Source of the DNA: Prorocentrum cordatum
Lineage: Eukaryota; Sar; Dinophyceae; Prorocentrales; Prorocentraceae
Length of the DNA stretch: 52,500 nt
Assembly (NCBI GenBank): GCA_963575745.1
Contig: CAUYUJ010015707.1
Location: 190,831-243,330 of the forward strand
Direction of reading: 5' to 3'
This document shows, piece by piece, positions 1-9,825 of the stretch (position 1 is the stretch's first letter; each line of letters begins with the position of its first letter). Below the pieces are notes generated by a model. The model had not been told where the DNA came from and made no database searches. It was given only the letters and a program-made list of their open reading frames with translations. The position numbers were made by a program, and so were the translations under genes.

Positions 1-1422
1 CCACGGCGACATCAGCACGAGGCCGCCTGGCAGCGGCAAGCCCATCTGGCTCAGCCGCAGACACAGCGCCACCGCGAGGTTGCCCCCGGCGGATTCGCCT
101 GCCACCAGCACCCGCTGGGGGGGAAAGGTGCAGATCACCTGCCGGTAAGCGTGGACGACGTCGTCCAGCGCTGCAGGGTACGGATCCTGCGGCGGCCTGC
201 GGTAGTGCACCACGAGCACGGGGGCACGGGTCGCGCGGGCCACATGCAGGGTCAGCGAGCGGTGCGTGGCGGCGTTGCAGAGCACGAACGCGCCGCCGTG
301 CACGTAGAGGACCATCCTGCGCTGCTCCTCCGGCAGCCCGGGGCACTCGGCTGGGCTGGCTGCGCCGCGCGCCCACAGCCACTCGCCGTCGCCGAGCTCA
401 GCCGCAGCGTCGCAGGCCTGCACGGTGGTGTCGCCGATGCTGAGGTACGCCTGCCGGAACTGGGGCAGGCTCTCCGCAAAGTCCGTGAGCCGCTGCAGCG
501 CCACGAGGTCCCGGGGCACCGTGACGCTCATCCGCCGCATGAGGCGCTCGACGGCCCTCCAGCGCGTCGGCCCGTCGTAGATGAAGGTCGGCGGCAAACG
601 AGGGGGGGAAGTGAGAAGGAGAAGGCCTTCTCAGAAGGCTCGGAAGCCCCCCGACCTTCCGAGAAGTCTTCGAAGTCTTCCCCGAAGGCGCAGAAAACTT
701 CTCAGAAGGCGCGAGGGCTTCTGAGAAGCCCCGCCGCCTTCTGAGAAGGCCTTCTGCTTCTCACTTCCCCCCTCGCTCGCCGCCGAGAAGAGGAGAACGC
801 AGAAGTCTGGCACGGAGCAGACGACAAAGCTGACGCCGAAGCGGAGCCACCCGCACGGCGACGCCAGGCAGCAGCCCGCCGCCGTCCGCAGCAGCGACCA
901 GCAGCTCTCGCGCGGCAGCCCGACATCAAGGCTGTTCGAGTAGGGGATCGACTACAGAATTTATTCACTCGCCAGAGACGAGGAACGGACAGAAGGGGAA
1001 GGGGGGAAGAGAGGCGACATTTCCAGATGGGCTTCCCTAGTTGTGCCACGCTTTGCCACGCTTTTGATGGTATGTATGATAATGACATGTGCACGTGCTG
1101 GCAAGACAACGCGGCCCGGACAACCCCTTGGACAACCCCGCAAGGATCCAGACAACCCCCCCAGACAGCCCTCTTTGGGCAAGCCTCCCCAGCATTTGTT
1201 CCATCTCATATAGCACCCCAAAACTGATGTTCTCGTCGAGTCATACGCAGGCTGTCTGTAGATCTGCAAAAACTCTGCGCGTGTCTCGTGGACTCGGCGA
1301 ACAAATCAATGCTGGGGTAAATCAATGCTGTAGTCGATCCCCTCCTCGAGCTGTAGGCGTCGTCCGTGGCCACGGCCTGGCTGCCCAGCGCGGGCCCGGC
1401 GAAGCCCAGGTGTAGGGTGCAC
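1..1422 (-). CDS. HSL-type alpha/beta hydrolase (esterase/lipase), partial, three exons visible
   Basis: Exons read right to left: about 1422-1348, 931-777 and 600-1, the last running off the window. The 600-base exon is open for 200 codons. It carries the HSL-family oxyanion motif HGGAF (bases 300-286) and the nucleophile elbow GESAGG (about bases 99-82), so the nucleophile is the Ser of G-E-S-A-G. The catalytic Asp and His would lie beyond the left edge. The middle exon encodes a hydrophobic stretch (WLRFGVSFVVCSVPDFCVLL) that could be a membrane anchor. The likely role is ester or lipid hydrolysis at a membrane; the substrate is unknown. The intron 1347-932 has a GA donor and AG acceptor and joins in frame. 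The 3' splice site of the intron near 776-601 is unresolved: using the AG before GCCTTC keeps the frame but adds about nine low-complexity residues. The fold call is strong; the 5' end is not found. Confidence 0.85.
601..776. mobile_element. Introner-like palindromic element, AAGTGAG family, in hydrolase gene
   Basis: Arms of about 31 bases (599-632 and 742-776) are inverse copies: GGGGGGAAGTGAGAAG at one end and CTTCTCACTTCCCCCC at the other, continuing into a GAGAAGGCCTTCTC palindrome. The core is made of further CTTCTGAGAAGG-type palindromes. It lies exactly between two in-frame exons of the hydrolase gene, so it is probably the intron. Related copies lie near 10850-11035, 28955-29136 and 44433-44658. 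Confidence 0.6.
932..1347 (-). mobile_element. Inverted-repeat element forming an intron of the hydrolase gene
   Basis: The intron begins GAGGAGGGGATCGACTACAG and ends with the inverse CTGTAGTCGATCCCCT followed by CTCGAACAG, giving terminal inverted repeats of about 16 bases. The pentamer CTCGA lies at both edges, like a target duplication. Removing the segment with a GA donor and AG acceptor joins two exons in frame. The interior encodes nothing recognisable. Confidence 0.6.
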
Positions 1423-1738
1423 CTCGAGAGGGCAGTCAGAGGCCTCGCGGACATCTCCCCGGAAACTCGCCGAACACCGCCCGAAAACAGCCGAAGCGCT
1501 CCGAAGACCCACCCCTGCCCCCCTTCCCCCTCTGCGAGGGGGAGGAGGAGAAGGAGGAGGAGGAGGAGGAGGAGGAGGAGGGGGAGGGGGAGGAGGAGGA
1601 GGAGGAGGAGGGGGAGGAGGAGGGGGAGGAGGGAGAGGAGGAGGAGAGGAGGAGGAGAGGAGGGAGGAGGAGGAGAGGAGGAGGAGGAGGAGGAGGAGGA
1701 GCAGGAGCAGAAGCAGGAGCAGAAGCAGGAGCAGGAGC
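1423..1738. repeat. GGA-rich microsatellite tract
   Basis: From about 1531 the plus strand is almost pure (GGA/GGGGA)n, passing into GCAGGA hexamers before 1740. Bases 1423-1530 show no gene; they lie upstream of the first visible hydrolase exon. Long open frames across the tract are repeat artefacts. Confidence 0.85.
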
Positions 1739-1855
1739 AGGACGCACACCGCTTAGCAGACGCGGGTGATGTACGGCCGCGTTGCTAGCGCCTGGTAGTC
1801 GTAGTATTTGTTGCATGTGGAGTGTGTCGTGTCTCGGCAATGCCTTAGCAGGAGC
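1739..1855 (+). repeat. Long inverted repeat, left copy
   Basis: About 115 bases from GACGCACACCGCTTAGCAGA to GGCAATGCCTTAGCAGGAGC are the reverse complement of 4546-4661. Both copies are bordered by GCAGGA/GGA repeats on the outer or inner side. No coding signal is seen in the repeat itself. Confidence 0.85.
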
Positions 1856-1859
1856 AGGA

Positions 1860-2180
1860 GCAGGAGCAGCAGCGGCAGGAGGAGGAGGAGGAGGAGAAGA
1901 GGGGGAGGAGAAGGAGGAGGGGGAGGAGGAGAAGGGGGAAGAGGAGAAGGGGGAGAGGAGAGGATGGAGGAGAAAGAGGAGAAGGAAGGGTGGCCGCGTT
2001 CGAAGCGAGCTCCGAGACCGACAGCGACAGCGACAGTTGGAGGAGAAGGAGGAAGAGGAGGCGGAGGAGGAGGAGGAGGCGGAGGAGGAGGAGGAGGAGG
2101 TGGAACAGGAGGAGGAGATGGAGGAGAGGGGGAGGGGTGGAAGAAGGGGGGTTGGAGGAGGAGGGGGGGAGGTAGAGAAG
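1860..2180. repeat. GGA-rich tract
   Basis: Mostly GGA, GGAGA and GGGGA units, interrupted near 1990-2040 by a short GACAGC-rich segment. No gene is recognised; several frames are open only because of the repeat. Confidence 0.8.
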
Positions 2181-2264
2181 GGGCCAGCAAAATTAGAATG
2201 GCAGAAGAGCCAACCATATGCAGATGCGAGTACCGCAGTTGTGGTTATCGTCTTCAGTAGAGCT

Positions 2265-3205
2265 CCGTACGGGTCACGAAACGCTGTACTGGGTGGGGGA
2301 GACGCATGCGAACTTTGTCTCTGGGGCCTTCGATGGCACTGCCTATGGGCCACGAAACGCTGTTCTGGGTGGGTGCATGTGGACTTTGCCACCGGGGCCG
2401 TCGGTGGAGCTCCCTTTGGGCCGCGAAGCGCTGTACTGGGTGGGGGAGACGCATGTGGACTTTGCCACTGGGGCCGTCGGTGGAGCTCCCTATGGGCCAA
2501 CTGGGTGGGGGGAGATGCATGTGGACTTTGCCACTGGGGCCTTCGGTGGAGCTCCCTTTGGGCGACGAAACGCTGTACTGGGTGGGGGAGACGCATGGGC
2601 GACTTTGCCGGGGCCACGAAACGCTGCACTGGGTGGGGGAGTCGCATGTGGACTTTGCCACCGGGGCCGTCGGTGGAGCTCCCTTTGGGCCGCGAAGCGC
2701 TGTACTGGGTGGGGGAGACGCATGTGGACTTTGCCACTGGGGCCGTCGGTGGAGCTCCCTATGGGCCAACTGGGTGGGGGGAGATGCATGTGGACTTTGC
2801 CACTGGGGCCTTCGGTGGAGCTCCCTTTGGGCGACGAAACGCTGTACTGGGTGGGGGAGACGCATGGGCGACTTTGCCGGGGCCACGAAACGCTGCACTG
2901 GGTGGGGGAGTCGCATGTGGACTTTGGCACTGGGGCCGTGGGTAAAGTTCCCTATAGGCCACGAAACGCTGTAATGGGTGGGGGAGACGCATGTTGACTT
3001 TGCCACTGGGGCCGTCGGTGGAGCTCCCTGTGGGCCACGAAACGCTGTACTGGGAGGGGGGGAGACGCATAGGGGACTTTGCCACTGGGGCCTTCAGTGG
3101 CGCTGCCTATGGGCCACGAAACGCTGTACTGCGTAGGGGCGACGCACGTGGATTTTGCCAGAGGGGCATTCGGCGGAACTCCCTGCAGGGCCACGGCGCA
3201 CTCGA
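2265..3205. repeat. Minisatellite of about 78-bp units with a 269-bp higher-order repeat
   Basis: The unit runs roughly CCACGAAACGCTGTACTGGG, then TGGGGGAGACGCATGTGGAC, TTTGCCACTGGGGCC and GTCGGTGGAGCTCCCTATGG. About twelve diverged copies are present. Bases 2391-2659 and 2660-2928 are near-identical 269-base blocks of several units each, one containing a shortened unit (CAACTGGGTGGGGGGAGATG). All six frames are largely open across it, which explains several long spurious ORFs. Confidence 0.9.
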
Positions 3206-3214
3206 AGGCCGGGG

Positions 3215-3535
3215 CTGTAGGGCTATACGGCTATAGGACTATAGGGCTTTAAGGCTATGGGCTATAGGGCTGTAGGGCTATAGGGCTACAGGGCTATAGG
3301 GCTATAAGGGTTATATGGACTATTAGGCTATTGGGCTATTGGGCTATAGGGCCATAGAGCTATAGGGCTATAGGCTACAGGGCTATAGTGCTATAGGGAT
3401 ATAAGGTTATAGGGCTATAGAGCTATAGGGCTATAAGGCTATCGGGTTATAGGGCTATAGGGCTATAGGGCTATTGGGCTACAGGGCTATTGGGCTATAG
3501 GGCTGTATGGCTATAGGGCTATAAGGCTATAGGGC
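3215..3535. repeat. 8-bp tandem array, GGGCTATA units
   Basis: About 320 bases of GGGCTATA (also AGGCTATA, GGGTTATA and similar variants). There is no coding signal. The unit resembles but does not match the TTTAGGG telomere repeat. Confidence 0.9.
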
Positions 3536-3640
3536 TCCGGGCACCCAGGCACCCGGGTACCCCCGCGCACCTCCGGGCACCCGGGCACGCCCGGGCACCC
3601 GGGCACCGGGGCACCCGGGCACCCGGGCCCGGCCACCGAA
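3536..3640. repeat. 8-bp tandem array, GGGCACCC units
   Basis: Directly abuts the GGGCTATA array and has the same 8-base period but a different, fully GC-rich unit (GGGCACCC, CGGGCACC phase). Confidence 0.85.
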
Positions 3641-3734
3641 ATCGGCGACGTAGGTAACCTACACATATCAATCCGCTAGGACCCCTACAGAGGGAATCTC
3701 TGATTGGGGAACGATTGCGTGAACATGACTTTGG

Positions 3735-3848
3735 ACGGTCCGCGCGGATTTCTTGGATCGTTGCTGTACCGCCCTCCCTGGCGCACTCCGCGTGACAGGA
3801 GCGGCTCCGCCAGGGAGGCCCCAACGCCGATGCAAGAAATCCGCGCGG
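3735..3848. mobile_element. Introner-like element, family 1, copy a
   Basis: The left arm GGTCCGCGCGGATTTCTTGG is mirrored by CAAGAAATCCGCGCGG at the right end. The centre contains a second stem around CCCTGGCGCACTCCGCG and CGCCAGGG. It belongs to the same family as 16291-16404, 29193-29333, 44701-44818, 49975-50109 and 50914-51046. Confidence 0.75.
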
Positions 3849-3945
3849 CAGCGCCGAACATTTATGCTGATGCCGTCTTTACCTCTTCGACTCATGAGAC
3901 AATCTCGGTGCACCTGGTGTGTTCGTCCCTGCCACAGGTGGAGGA

Positions 3946-4190
3946 AGAGGAAGAGGAAGAGAAGGAGGAGGAGGAGGAGGAGGAGGAGGAGGAGGAGGAG
4001 GAGGAAGAGGTGGAGGAGGAGGAGGAGGAGGAGGAGTTGGAGAAGAGGGGGAGGGGTGGAAGGGAGGAGGGTTTGAGGAGGAGGGGGAAGTAGAGATGAG
4101 GGCCTTCTAATGAGAAGGGTGGGGAAGGAGGAGGGCTGGAGGAGGAGGGGGGGAAGGTGGAGAAGAGGCCAGCCCGGAAAGAGCTCCCCC
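3946..4190. repeat. GGA tract between duplicated exon-like fragments
   Basis: Long (GGA)n with some AAG and GTG. It is flanked by two similar 40-base pieces (3898-3945 and 4198-4245) that both read CGACGA/CACGAG-type codons on the minus strand. Confidence 0.75.
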
Positions 4191-4203
4191 CCTTTCGTGG
4201 GAC

Positions 4204-4672
4204 GATCTCGATGCACCTCGCGTGCTCGTCCCTGCGCCGGGCCAGCGCCTCGGCGGGCGGCCCCTTGAGGTACGCCGTGCGCCCGCAGGCGACGAAGCCC
4301 CCATAGCCCTCGGCCTGCGAACCGCCCTCCTCGCTATCCTCCTCCTATTTCCGCTCCTCGTTCTCGTCGCACGTCATCTGGACCCTTCTCGGATTTCCTG
4401 CTCCTCCTCCTCCTCCTGCTCCTCCTCCTCCTCCTCCTCATCATCATCATCGTCCTCCTCCCCCTGCTCCTCCTCCTCCTGCCCCTCCTCCTGCTCCTCC
4501 TCCTCCTGCTCCTTCTCCTCCTCCTGCTCCTGCTCCTGCTCCTGCTAAGGCACTGCCGAGACACGACACACACTCCACATGCAACAAATACTACGACTAC
4601 CAGGCGCTAGCAACGCGGCCGTACATCACCCGCGTCTGCTAAGCGGTGTGCGTCCTGCTCCTGCTCCTGCTT

Positions 4673-4710
<38 letters not shown>

Positions 4711-5382
4711 CCTCCTCCTCCTCCTCCTCCTCCTCCTCCTCTCCTCCTCCTCCTCCTCCTCCTCCTCCTCCTCCTCCTCCTCCTCCTCCTCCGCCTCCTG
4801 TTCCTCTCTCTCTCTCCTCCTCTTCCTCCTCCTCCTCCTCCTCCACATCCTCCTCCTTCTCCTCCTCCTCGAAGCTCGAAGCTGAAGTCAAGTTCGGTCG
4901 ATGGATGACCCGAAACCTGTCTGGGCCCTCCCTGCGGAAGGACCGGTTCTGAAAATAAGCTCCTCTAGCCAGAGGGGGTGGGGCTACCCCAGGAGGCGAG
5001 GGAGACCGACTAAGGCAGTTAGCGAGACGAGAAGGGAGGAGAAGGAGGGAGGGAGGGAGGGAGGGAAAGAGGGAGGGAAGGGAGGAGGGATGAAGGAGGG
5101 AGGAGGGAGGGAGGTGGGAAGGAGGTGAGGGAGGGAGGCAGACGAGGAGGGAAGAAGAAGGAGGGAGGGAGGGAAGGAGAGAGGGAGGGAGGAAGGAGGA
5201 AGGGAGGAAGGGAGGAAAGGAGGAAACGAGGGAGGAGGGACGAGGAAGCAGGAAGGAAGGAGGGAGGGCGACGAGGAGGGAGGATGGGAGGGAGGGAGGA
5301 GCCCGAGAGAGAGCCCCAGGATAGCCTCGCAGCGCGCCCTGCACGCTGCCAGGTCCGCGGCCGTCACGGGCGCCGTGGTCGG
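4204..5382 (-). CDS. PAN/apple-like cysteine-containing protein, two exons
   Basis: Exon 5382-5326 (19 codons) follows CAG and ends at a GC donor. Exon 4314-4204 (37 codons) follows TTCGCAG and ends at a GT donor. Both are phase 0 and join as LAACRARCE plus [18 protein letters not shown]. The spacing of Cys residues, the GF pair and the TAYLKG ending resemble PAN/apple-type domains, which are often extracellular binding modules and are common in dinoflagellate proteins. This is family resemblance only. The intron 4315-5325 carries TCC arrays and half of a long inverted repeat. A diverged copy of the [10 protein letters not shown] end lies at 3898-3945, where it would stop after about twelve codons; it could be an alternative terminal exon. 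Upstream exons are not identified. Confidence 0.5.
4395..4545. repeat. TCC/TGC-rich tract
   Basis: (CCT)n with CAT and TGCTCC units, inside the intron of the PAN-like gene. Polarity is opposite to the GGA tracts left of 4190. Confidence 0.8.
4546..4661 (-). repeat. Long inverted repeat, right copy
   Basis: Reverse complement of 1739-1855 (starts CTAAGGCACTGCCGAGACAC, ends near GCTAAGCGGTGTGCGTCCTG). It lies in the intron of the PAN-like gene and is followed by TGCTCC/TCC repeats that mirror those before the left copy. Confidence 0.85.
4662..4880. repeat. TGCTCC then TCC microsatellite
   Basis: A pyrimidine-rich array continuing from the inverted repeat. Intronic, with no coding signal. Confidence 0.85.
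5034..5310. repeat. GGGA/GGAA-rich tract
   Basis: Purine-only sequence of GGGAGGAA-type units immediately downstream, on the minus strand, of the 5382-5326 exon. It forms part of that gene's intron. Confidence 0.85.
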
Positions 5383-5399
5383 CTGGCCCGCCGCGGAAC

Positions 5400-5914
5400 C
5401 CCGTGCCCGGGAGCGACTTGACTAGAGTTGACGACGGCGCGCACGAGGAACGAGTGAACCGATGAACGACCCTGAGATCTTGGCGTCGCAACTTTTTCAC
5501 AGCGGGCGGCTTTGCCTTCCCTCGGGACCCGGGGCCCTCGCGGATCGATCGGGCTCGAGGAGTGTGGCAGCAAGATCGGGGCCAGGGCTCAAGCCGAGCT
5601 TTCTTACGATGTTGCAGCTTGTCCGCGAGGCAGGACCGCAGGGGACGCGCTCCATCGGCCCCGAGGTCGTCCCGAGACGGGGTGATGCGGTGGCGTCTCA
5701 GCGCCATCCGTTCTGGCACACGGCGGTGCTTCCCAGCCAACGCTTACACTGCGCACCTTGTCGCCGCACGTGGCTCTCCGGCGCGCACGAGGGGGGCGCA
5801 GACATACGTCCAGAAGCACGGCCCCATGAGCGCACGGCGGTTGGGCCAGAGCCCGGGATGCACTTTGGATCCCTGTGTGATTCATGAGCGTGGAACTTGC
5901 AGAGGAGGAGAGAA

Positions 5915-5916
<2 letters not shown>
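5400..5916. other. Intergenic or intronic segment, no gene recognised
   Basis: Contains GC-rich unique sequence and a stretch near 5565-5600 (GCAAGATCGGGGCCAGGGCT) of the kind that recurs in dispersed repeats here. I see no convincing exon in it. Confidence 0.5.

Positions 5917-5996
<80 letters not shown>
5917..5996. repeat. (GAC)n microsatellite
   Basis: About 26 uninterrupted GAC triplets followed by GGC-rich variants. No gene is associated. Confidence 0.95.
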
Positions 5997-6005
<9 letters not shown>

Positions 6006-6396
6006 ACGGCGGCGCGACGACGAGGAAGGGGGTGCGCGAACAACAGAACACAAAAAACAAGGATCGATGTGTCGCCATCGATTGTTGGCGTCTGGAGGCC
6101 GCGGGACCGTCAGAGATCGATGTCCAAAGCCGAGCTGGCGGCGCGCTCGAGAGGGCGGAGGTCCCCGGGTTCTGGGATGATTTTTCGTGGGCTCTATATA
6201 TGGCTCTATATATATACATATGAATATCCTTCAGGTTGACAAGCCCAAAGGCGACGAAGGGGTGCGCCCTCAGAAACTGAGGGAATCCCTACGATCGGCA
6301 TGCGCGCGCCGCCGACCAACCCTCCCCGGAGGTTGAAAGCAACTGCATCGGAGGTGTCTGCGGGGGCCCCAAAGGCCCAGATCCCCGCGGATCCGC
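5997..6396. other. No gene recognised; dispersed repeat fragment and AT patch
   Basis: Near 6100-6125 the sequence CGCGGGACCGTCAGAGATCG resembles CCCGGGACCATCGCAGATCG at 51985-52007, so it is part of a dispersed repeat. An AT-rich patch (CTATATATGGCTCTATATAT) lies at about 6195-6225. The rest is unremarkable. Confidence 0.5.
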
Positions 6397-6690
6397 TGTT
6401 GGCAACCTCGGCGCTCCTCGCGGAGATCGGCCTCGGGGGCATCAGAACTGGGCCCGTGGCGACAGGCTGCCTCCGGGGACGGGGTCGGGAATGTTGGCAA
6501 CCTCGGCGCTCCTCGCGGAGATCGGCCCTCGGGGGCATCAGAACTGGGCCCGCGGCGACGGACTAATTGCCTCCGGGGACGGGGTCGGGAATGTTGGCAA
6601 CCTCGGCGCTCCTCGCGGAGATCGGCCCTCGGGGGCATCAGAACTGGGCCCGCGGCGACGGGCTGCCTCCACGGGGACGGGGTCGGGACC
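6397..6690. repeat. Tandem repeat of about 96-102 bp, three copies
   Basis: Each copy starts TTGGCAACCTCGGCGCTCCT and continues through CGCGGAGATCGGCC, GGGGGCATCAGAACTGGGCC and GGCTGCCTCCGGGGACGG. Copies start near 6397, 6492 and 6594. Confidence 0.85.
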
Positions 6691-8180
6691 CCGGGGGCCG
6701 CGCGCCCCGGCAGAAGGCACGCCGTCGGCCGCGTCCTGGAGCGCCGCGGCGGCAGACGGGCCGAGCGGGCCTGCGGGGGGGGGGGTCTCCGGGGACCCCG
6801 CCGCCAGAGGGGCGGCCTCGCAGGAGGCCCCCCCCCCCCCCCCAAAAAAAAAACCCCAGAGCGTTCCACGACCAGCCTCTCGCCAGTCTCACCCCAACGA
6901 AGATGACACACTGCCCGCGACGGCATCGCGTCGGTGAGACTCTGGTGCAAAATTATGCGCTGGTACCTCATGATCCGCCTTCGCGCCCTTGGGCGCGTAG
7001 TGGGCATGCGGCACGCATGCGCTTAGCCCAGAGCGTGCGCCCAGCCCGAGCCCCCACCGATTCACTCGGCTTGGATGATGGTTCTGGGGGCCTTCCTGCG
7101 GACACTCGCTCCGCTCGTGCGCCAGAGCCGCGTCGAAGGTCCGTCGACTGGAGTCGACCTCGAGTCGAGCCTGGGCCGAACCTGGGCCGAACCTGAGTCA
7201 AACTCGAGCCGGACTCGAGCCGAACTGGGGTCGAGCTGGAGTCGAACGGATCCGCCCCGTGGGCCCCAGGGAGGGTCCCCCGAGCGAGAGCATCTGACCC
7301 GGCGGTCCCAGACCCCTCGAGGGTCACAAGTCGGGGCGGGAGGCGTTTTTTGCTGCTTCTTTCCGCCTCTGGGGGCCCACGCCGGGCCTCGCGATCGTCA
7401 AAAACGGCTCGGGGTCGAGACGCCTGGGGGTCGACGCTCTGAAAAAGTCCTGACGTCGGGGGTCTGGGAGGATGCGGTCGCTGCACCGTTGAGAACCTCC
7501 GAGTCTGAATGGCTGCTGGACGCCTTCGGGAGTTTGCTTGCGCTTCTGTGATATGAGGACCTCGGGAAGCCTGCGGGGGCCCTTGACAAGCTTCAGGAAC
7601 CTCTAGACACCTCCGGCAACTTCCCGGGACCCTCAGACCCAGACATGCGATCTTCGACTATCTCCAGACGCGACCCCCAGAAGTCCCGACCCCTGCCCCA
7701 GAACTGGCTTTCCGTCCCGAGCCTTCTCGTTGACAGCCCCATGGGGCCTGGTGAGGGCCCCCAGGGCGCCGAACAGGGGCCAGAAACCTCCCGTCCTGAC
7801 TTCCCGCGACGCGGGCGCGTCCGGGGAGACCTCTGCCGGGGCCGACCCCCGGGCCCCAGAGGCCTGGGCCACTTCCCCCGGACCGGCCCTGCGCCCCGAG
7901 CGCCGCTCTTCGGCGGCCCGGGAGCCCGGCAGGGGCCCCCCGAGGGCCCGAGCACGATGGGACGCACGAGGACTGCATGTCCTCCCCGGAGGCGCGCGTC
8001 CGACCCGAGCAGATAGCAGACCTACCTGCAGTAAGTGGGCCGCTTCCCGGGCGGGGTGGCCAGAGAGCGCCCGCCCCAACGCACATACACAGCAGGATTT
8101 CTCGGTGTGCGCACCGCCCCTGGGGGGGGGGGCGACGCACACACAGTAGCAGTATGCTGGGGTGACGCCGACACCATGAG
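6691..8180. other. GC-rich noncoding region with short repeats
   Basis: Holds a homopolymer pair (about 15 C followed by about 10 A, 6828-6855), a palindrome-rich run of GTCGA/CGAGCC units at 7135-7250, and a dispersed repeat at about 7330-7470 shared with 43295-43450. Open frames here lack any recognisable domain. I support no gene. Confidence 0.5.
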
Positions 8181-8362
8181 TATCGTTTCACCGATCCCCA
8201 TCCCCAGCGGCGTGGCCTGGGCCCCCATGGCCGATTTACCCCCCCAGATGGGGATCTAGGCCTTTCCCTTCGGGTTTCGAGGGGTGCATACCCAAGTGGG
8301 GTGGTAATCTGGTGGTGGTCTCGAAGGGGATGGGCATGGGGATGGGGATCGGTTAAACGATA
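8181..8362. mobile_element. MITE-like element, GATCCCCATCCCC family, copy 1
   Basis: Terminal inverted repeats of 25 bases with one mismatch: TATCGTTTCACCGATCCCCA at the left, and GGGGATCGGTTAAACGATA at the right. The 182-base element encodes nothing. On the minus strand it follows a candidate GT donor at 8369. The sequence CCGACACCA occurs on both sides (8168-8176 and 8363-8371), as expected of a target duplication. Its sister lies at 17198-17393. Confidence 0.75.
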
Positions 8363-8369
8363 CCGACAC

Positions 8370-9022
8370 CAGGCCGCGGCGCTGCGCGGCGGCCACGGCC
8401 ACCGACCGACCCCCCGCGGCGGCGGGCCAGCCGACCACCAGCGGGATCGGCTGCACGCAGGGAGTGGCCCCCGGGCAGGGGCGGCCGCTGGTGCGCGGTT
8501 TCCGAGGGGCCGCGGGGGGGGCCCCGAGCAGGCCGCCCGGGCGCGACCGCTTCCGTGCCGGCGGGGGATCCCCGTGGGCCCGCACGGAGGGTCGCTGCGG
8601 CAGGAGGCCACTCCCGCGCGCAGCCGACCGGGATGGTGCCCGCGTCCTCGCCCGGGGCGGCGTCCCAGCAGGGCAGCGCGCGCCAGTCGCGCCCCATCGG
8701 CGGCCCCGTCGGTGGCCCCATCGGCGGCGGCGCCGGCGCCGCGGCGCGGCCGGCCGCGAGGGGGGGGCCTCCGCGGCGGCCGCGCGCGCCCGCGCGGGCC
8801 GCTGAGGCCGCCCCGCCCTCGCCTCGCCTCGCGTCACTCCCTCGCCCGCCTTGCCTCGCCTCGCCTCGCCTCGCCTCGCCTCGCGTCGCGTCGCTCCGCC
8901 GTCGAGGGGGCGGGCCCGGTTTGCAAAACCCATGCTGCGGCGATTGCGATGACTGCTTGGCCTTGGCTGGCGCATCGCTGCGGCCGCGCCAACGCGCGCA
9001 GGCTCTCGCACAGGGCGGCCAG
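8370..9022 (-). CDS. Candidate exons of an unrecognised gene
   Basis: The best part is 8450-8370: 27 codons in phase 0, preceded by GTGCAG and followed by a GT donor (reads PIPLVVGWPAAAGGRSVAVA). Two weaker stretches lie upstream on the same strand: about 8700-8600 (contains DWRALPCWDAAPGEDAG) and 9022-8972 (LAALCESLRALARPQRC, after CTAG). They look protein-like but do not yet join into one model, and no family is recognised. The MITE at 8181-8362 would open the intron after 8370. Confidence 0.35.
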
Positions 9023-9276
9023 CTAGTCTGGCGCGACCGACGCTGCCGCGGTGACGCTGACCGCTGGGGCCTCCCCAGCGCGTCTCGCAGGCCGCGCTGA
9101 CGCGCGAGCACTTCAGTGTGTCGGTAACTCGGGCGGGCGTGGTACCATGGCGACGTCGACAACGGCTGACACGATTATGATAGCAGTAGCGATGCTGGTG
9201 CGATGACGGCGACGACGACGGCTGGGCAAATGACGGCGCCGATGCTAATCACGCCGATGACGATGATGGTGTCCAC

Positions 9277-9723
9277 ATGTCGGTGATGAAGGTTCCGGAT
9301 GGAGTTCGACATGCGCGCGCGGCCGACGGGCGCGAGTGGCCCGCATGGTATTACTTGACAGGGATCGCGCACCCCGTTCAGCAAGTGCGCAAAAGGCGTT
9401 CGGATGATTTCGACATGCGCACGCCAGAGGAGCGCTTGGTCGCACTTGATGAAAATGTTGAAAACCGATTATTAAAGTTAGAATTCGAAGGAGCGCGCGC
9501 AGACTTGTTTCGAAAAGCCATGTTGCAAAAACATGCGTGGCCTATACATTCGTGCGTTTCTCAAGGTTTGCCCATGATCTTGACATGCGCCCGCGACGAC
9601 GCGCGCGCGGATGTTGTCTCATCTGCTGCAAGGTTGCTTCGAAAGCGGATGACTTTCGAATCTTACTGGGATGAGGGGGGGCGTCGATACCGGCTAGGCT
9701 GGGATGGCATGAGCTCTTTTTAA
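9277..9723 (+). other. 148-codon open frame, coding status doubtful
   Basis: An ATG-initiated frame with no recognised domain. It includes three loosely repeated pieces around TTCGACATGCGCACG (near 9307, 9408 and 9579). Base composition is less extreme than its neighbours. It is on the opposite strand to every supported gene, so I regard it as probably noncoding. Confidence 0.2.
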
Positions 9724-9825
9724 AAATGAACGATGGGGTAGTACCATGCGTAAATTATACTGCCCCTGAGGGGGTCGATAACCCCGAAGAAATAGCTCGG
9801 AACTTCGATCTAAGGAAGCTTATGC

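Noticed and set aside
1436-2945. 433- and 387-codon frames
   Set aside because: They run through GGA arrays and the 78-bp minisatellite. Every frame is open there, so openness carries no information.
3215-3535. Interstitial telomere repeat
   Set aside because: The unit is GGGCTATA (8 bases), not TTTAGGG. The similarity is only in TAGGG.
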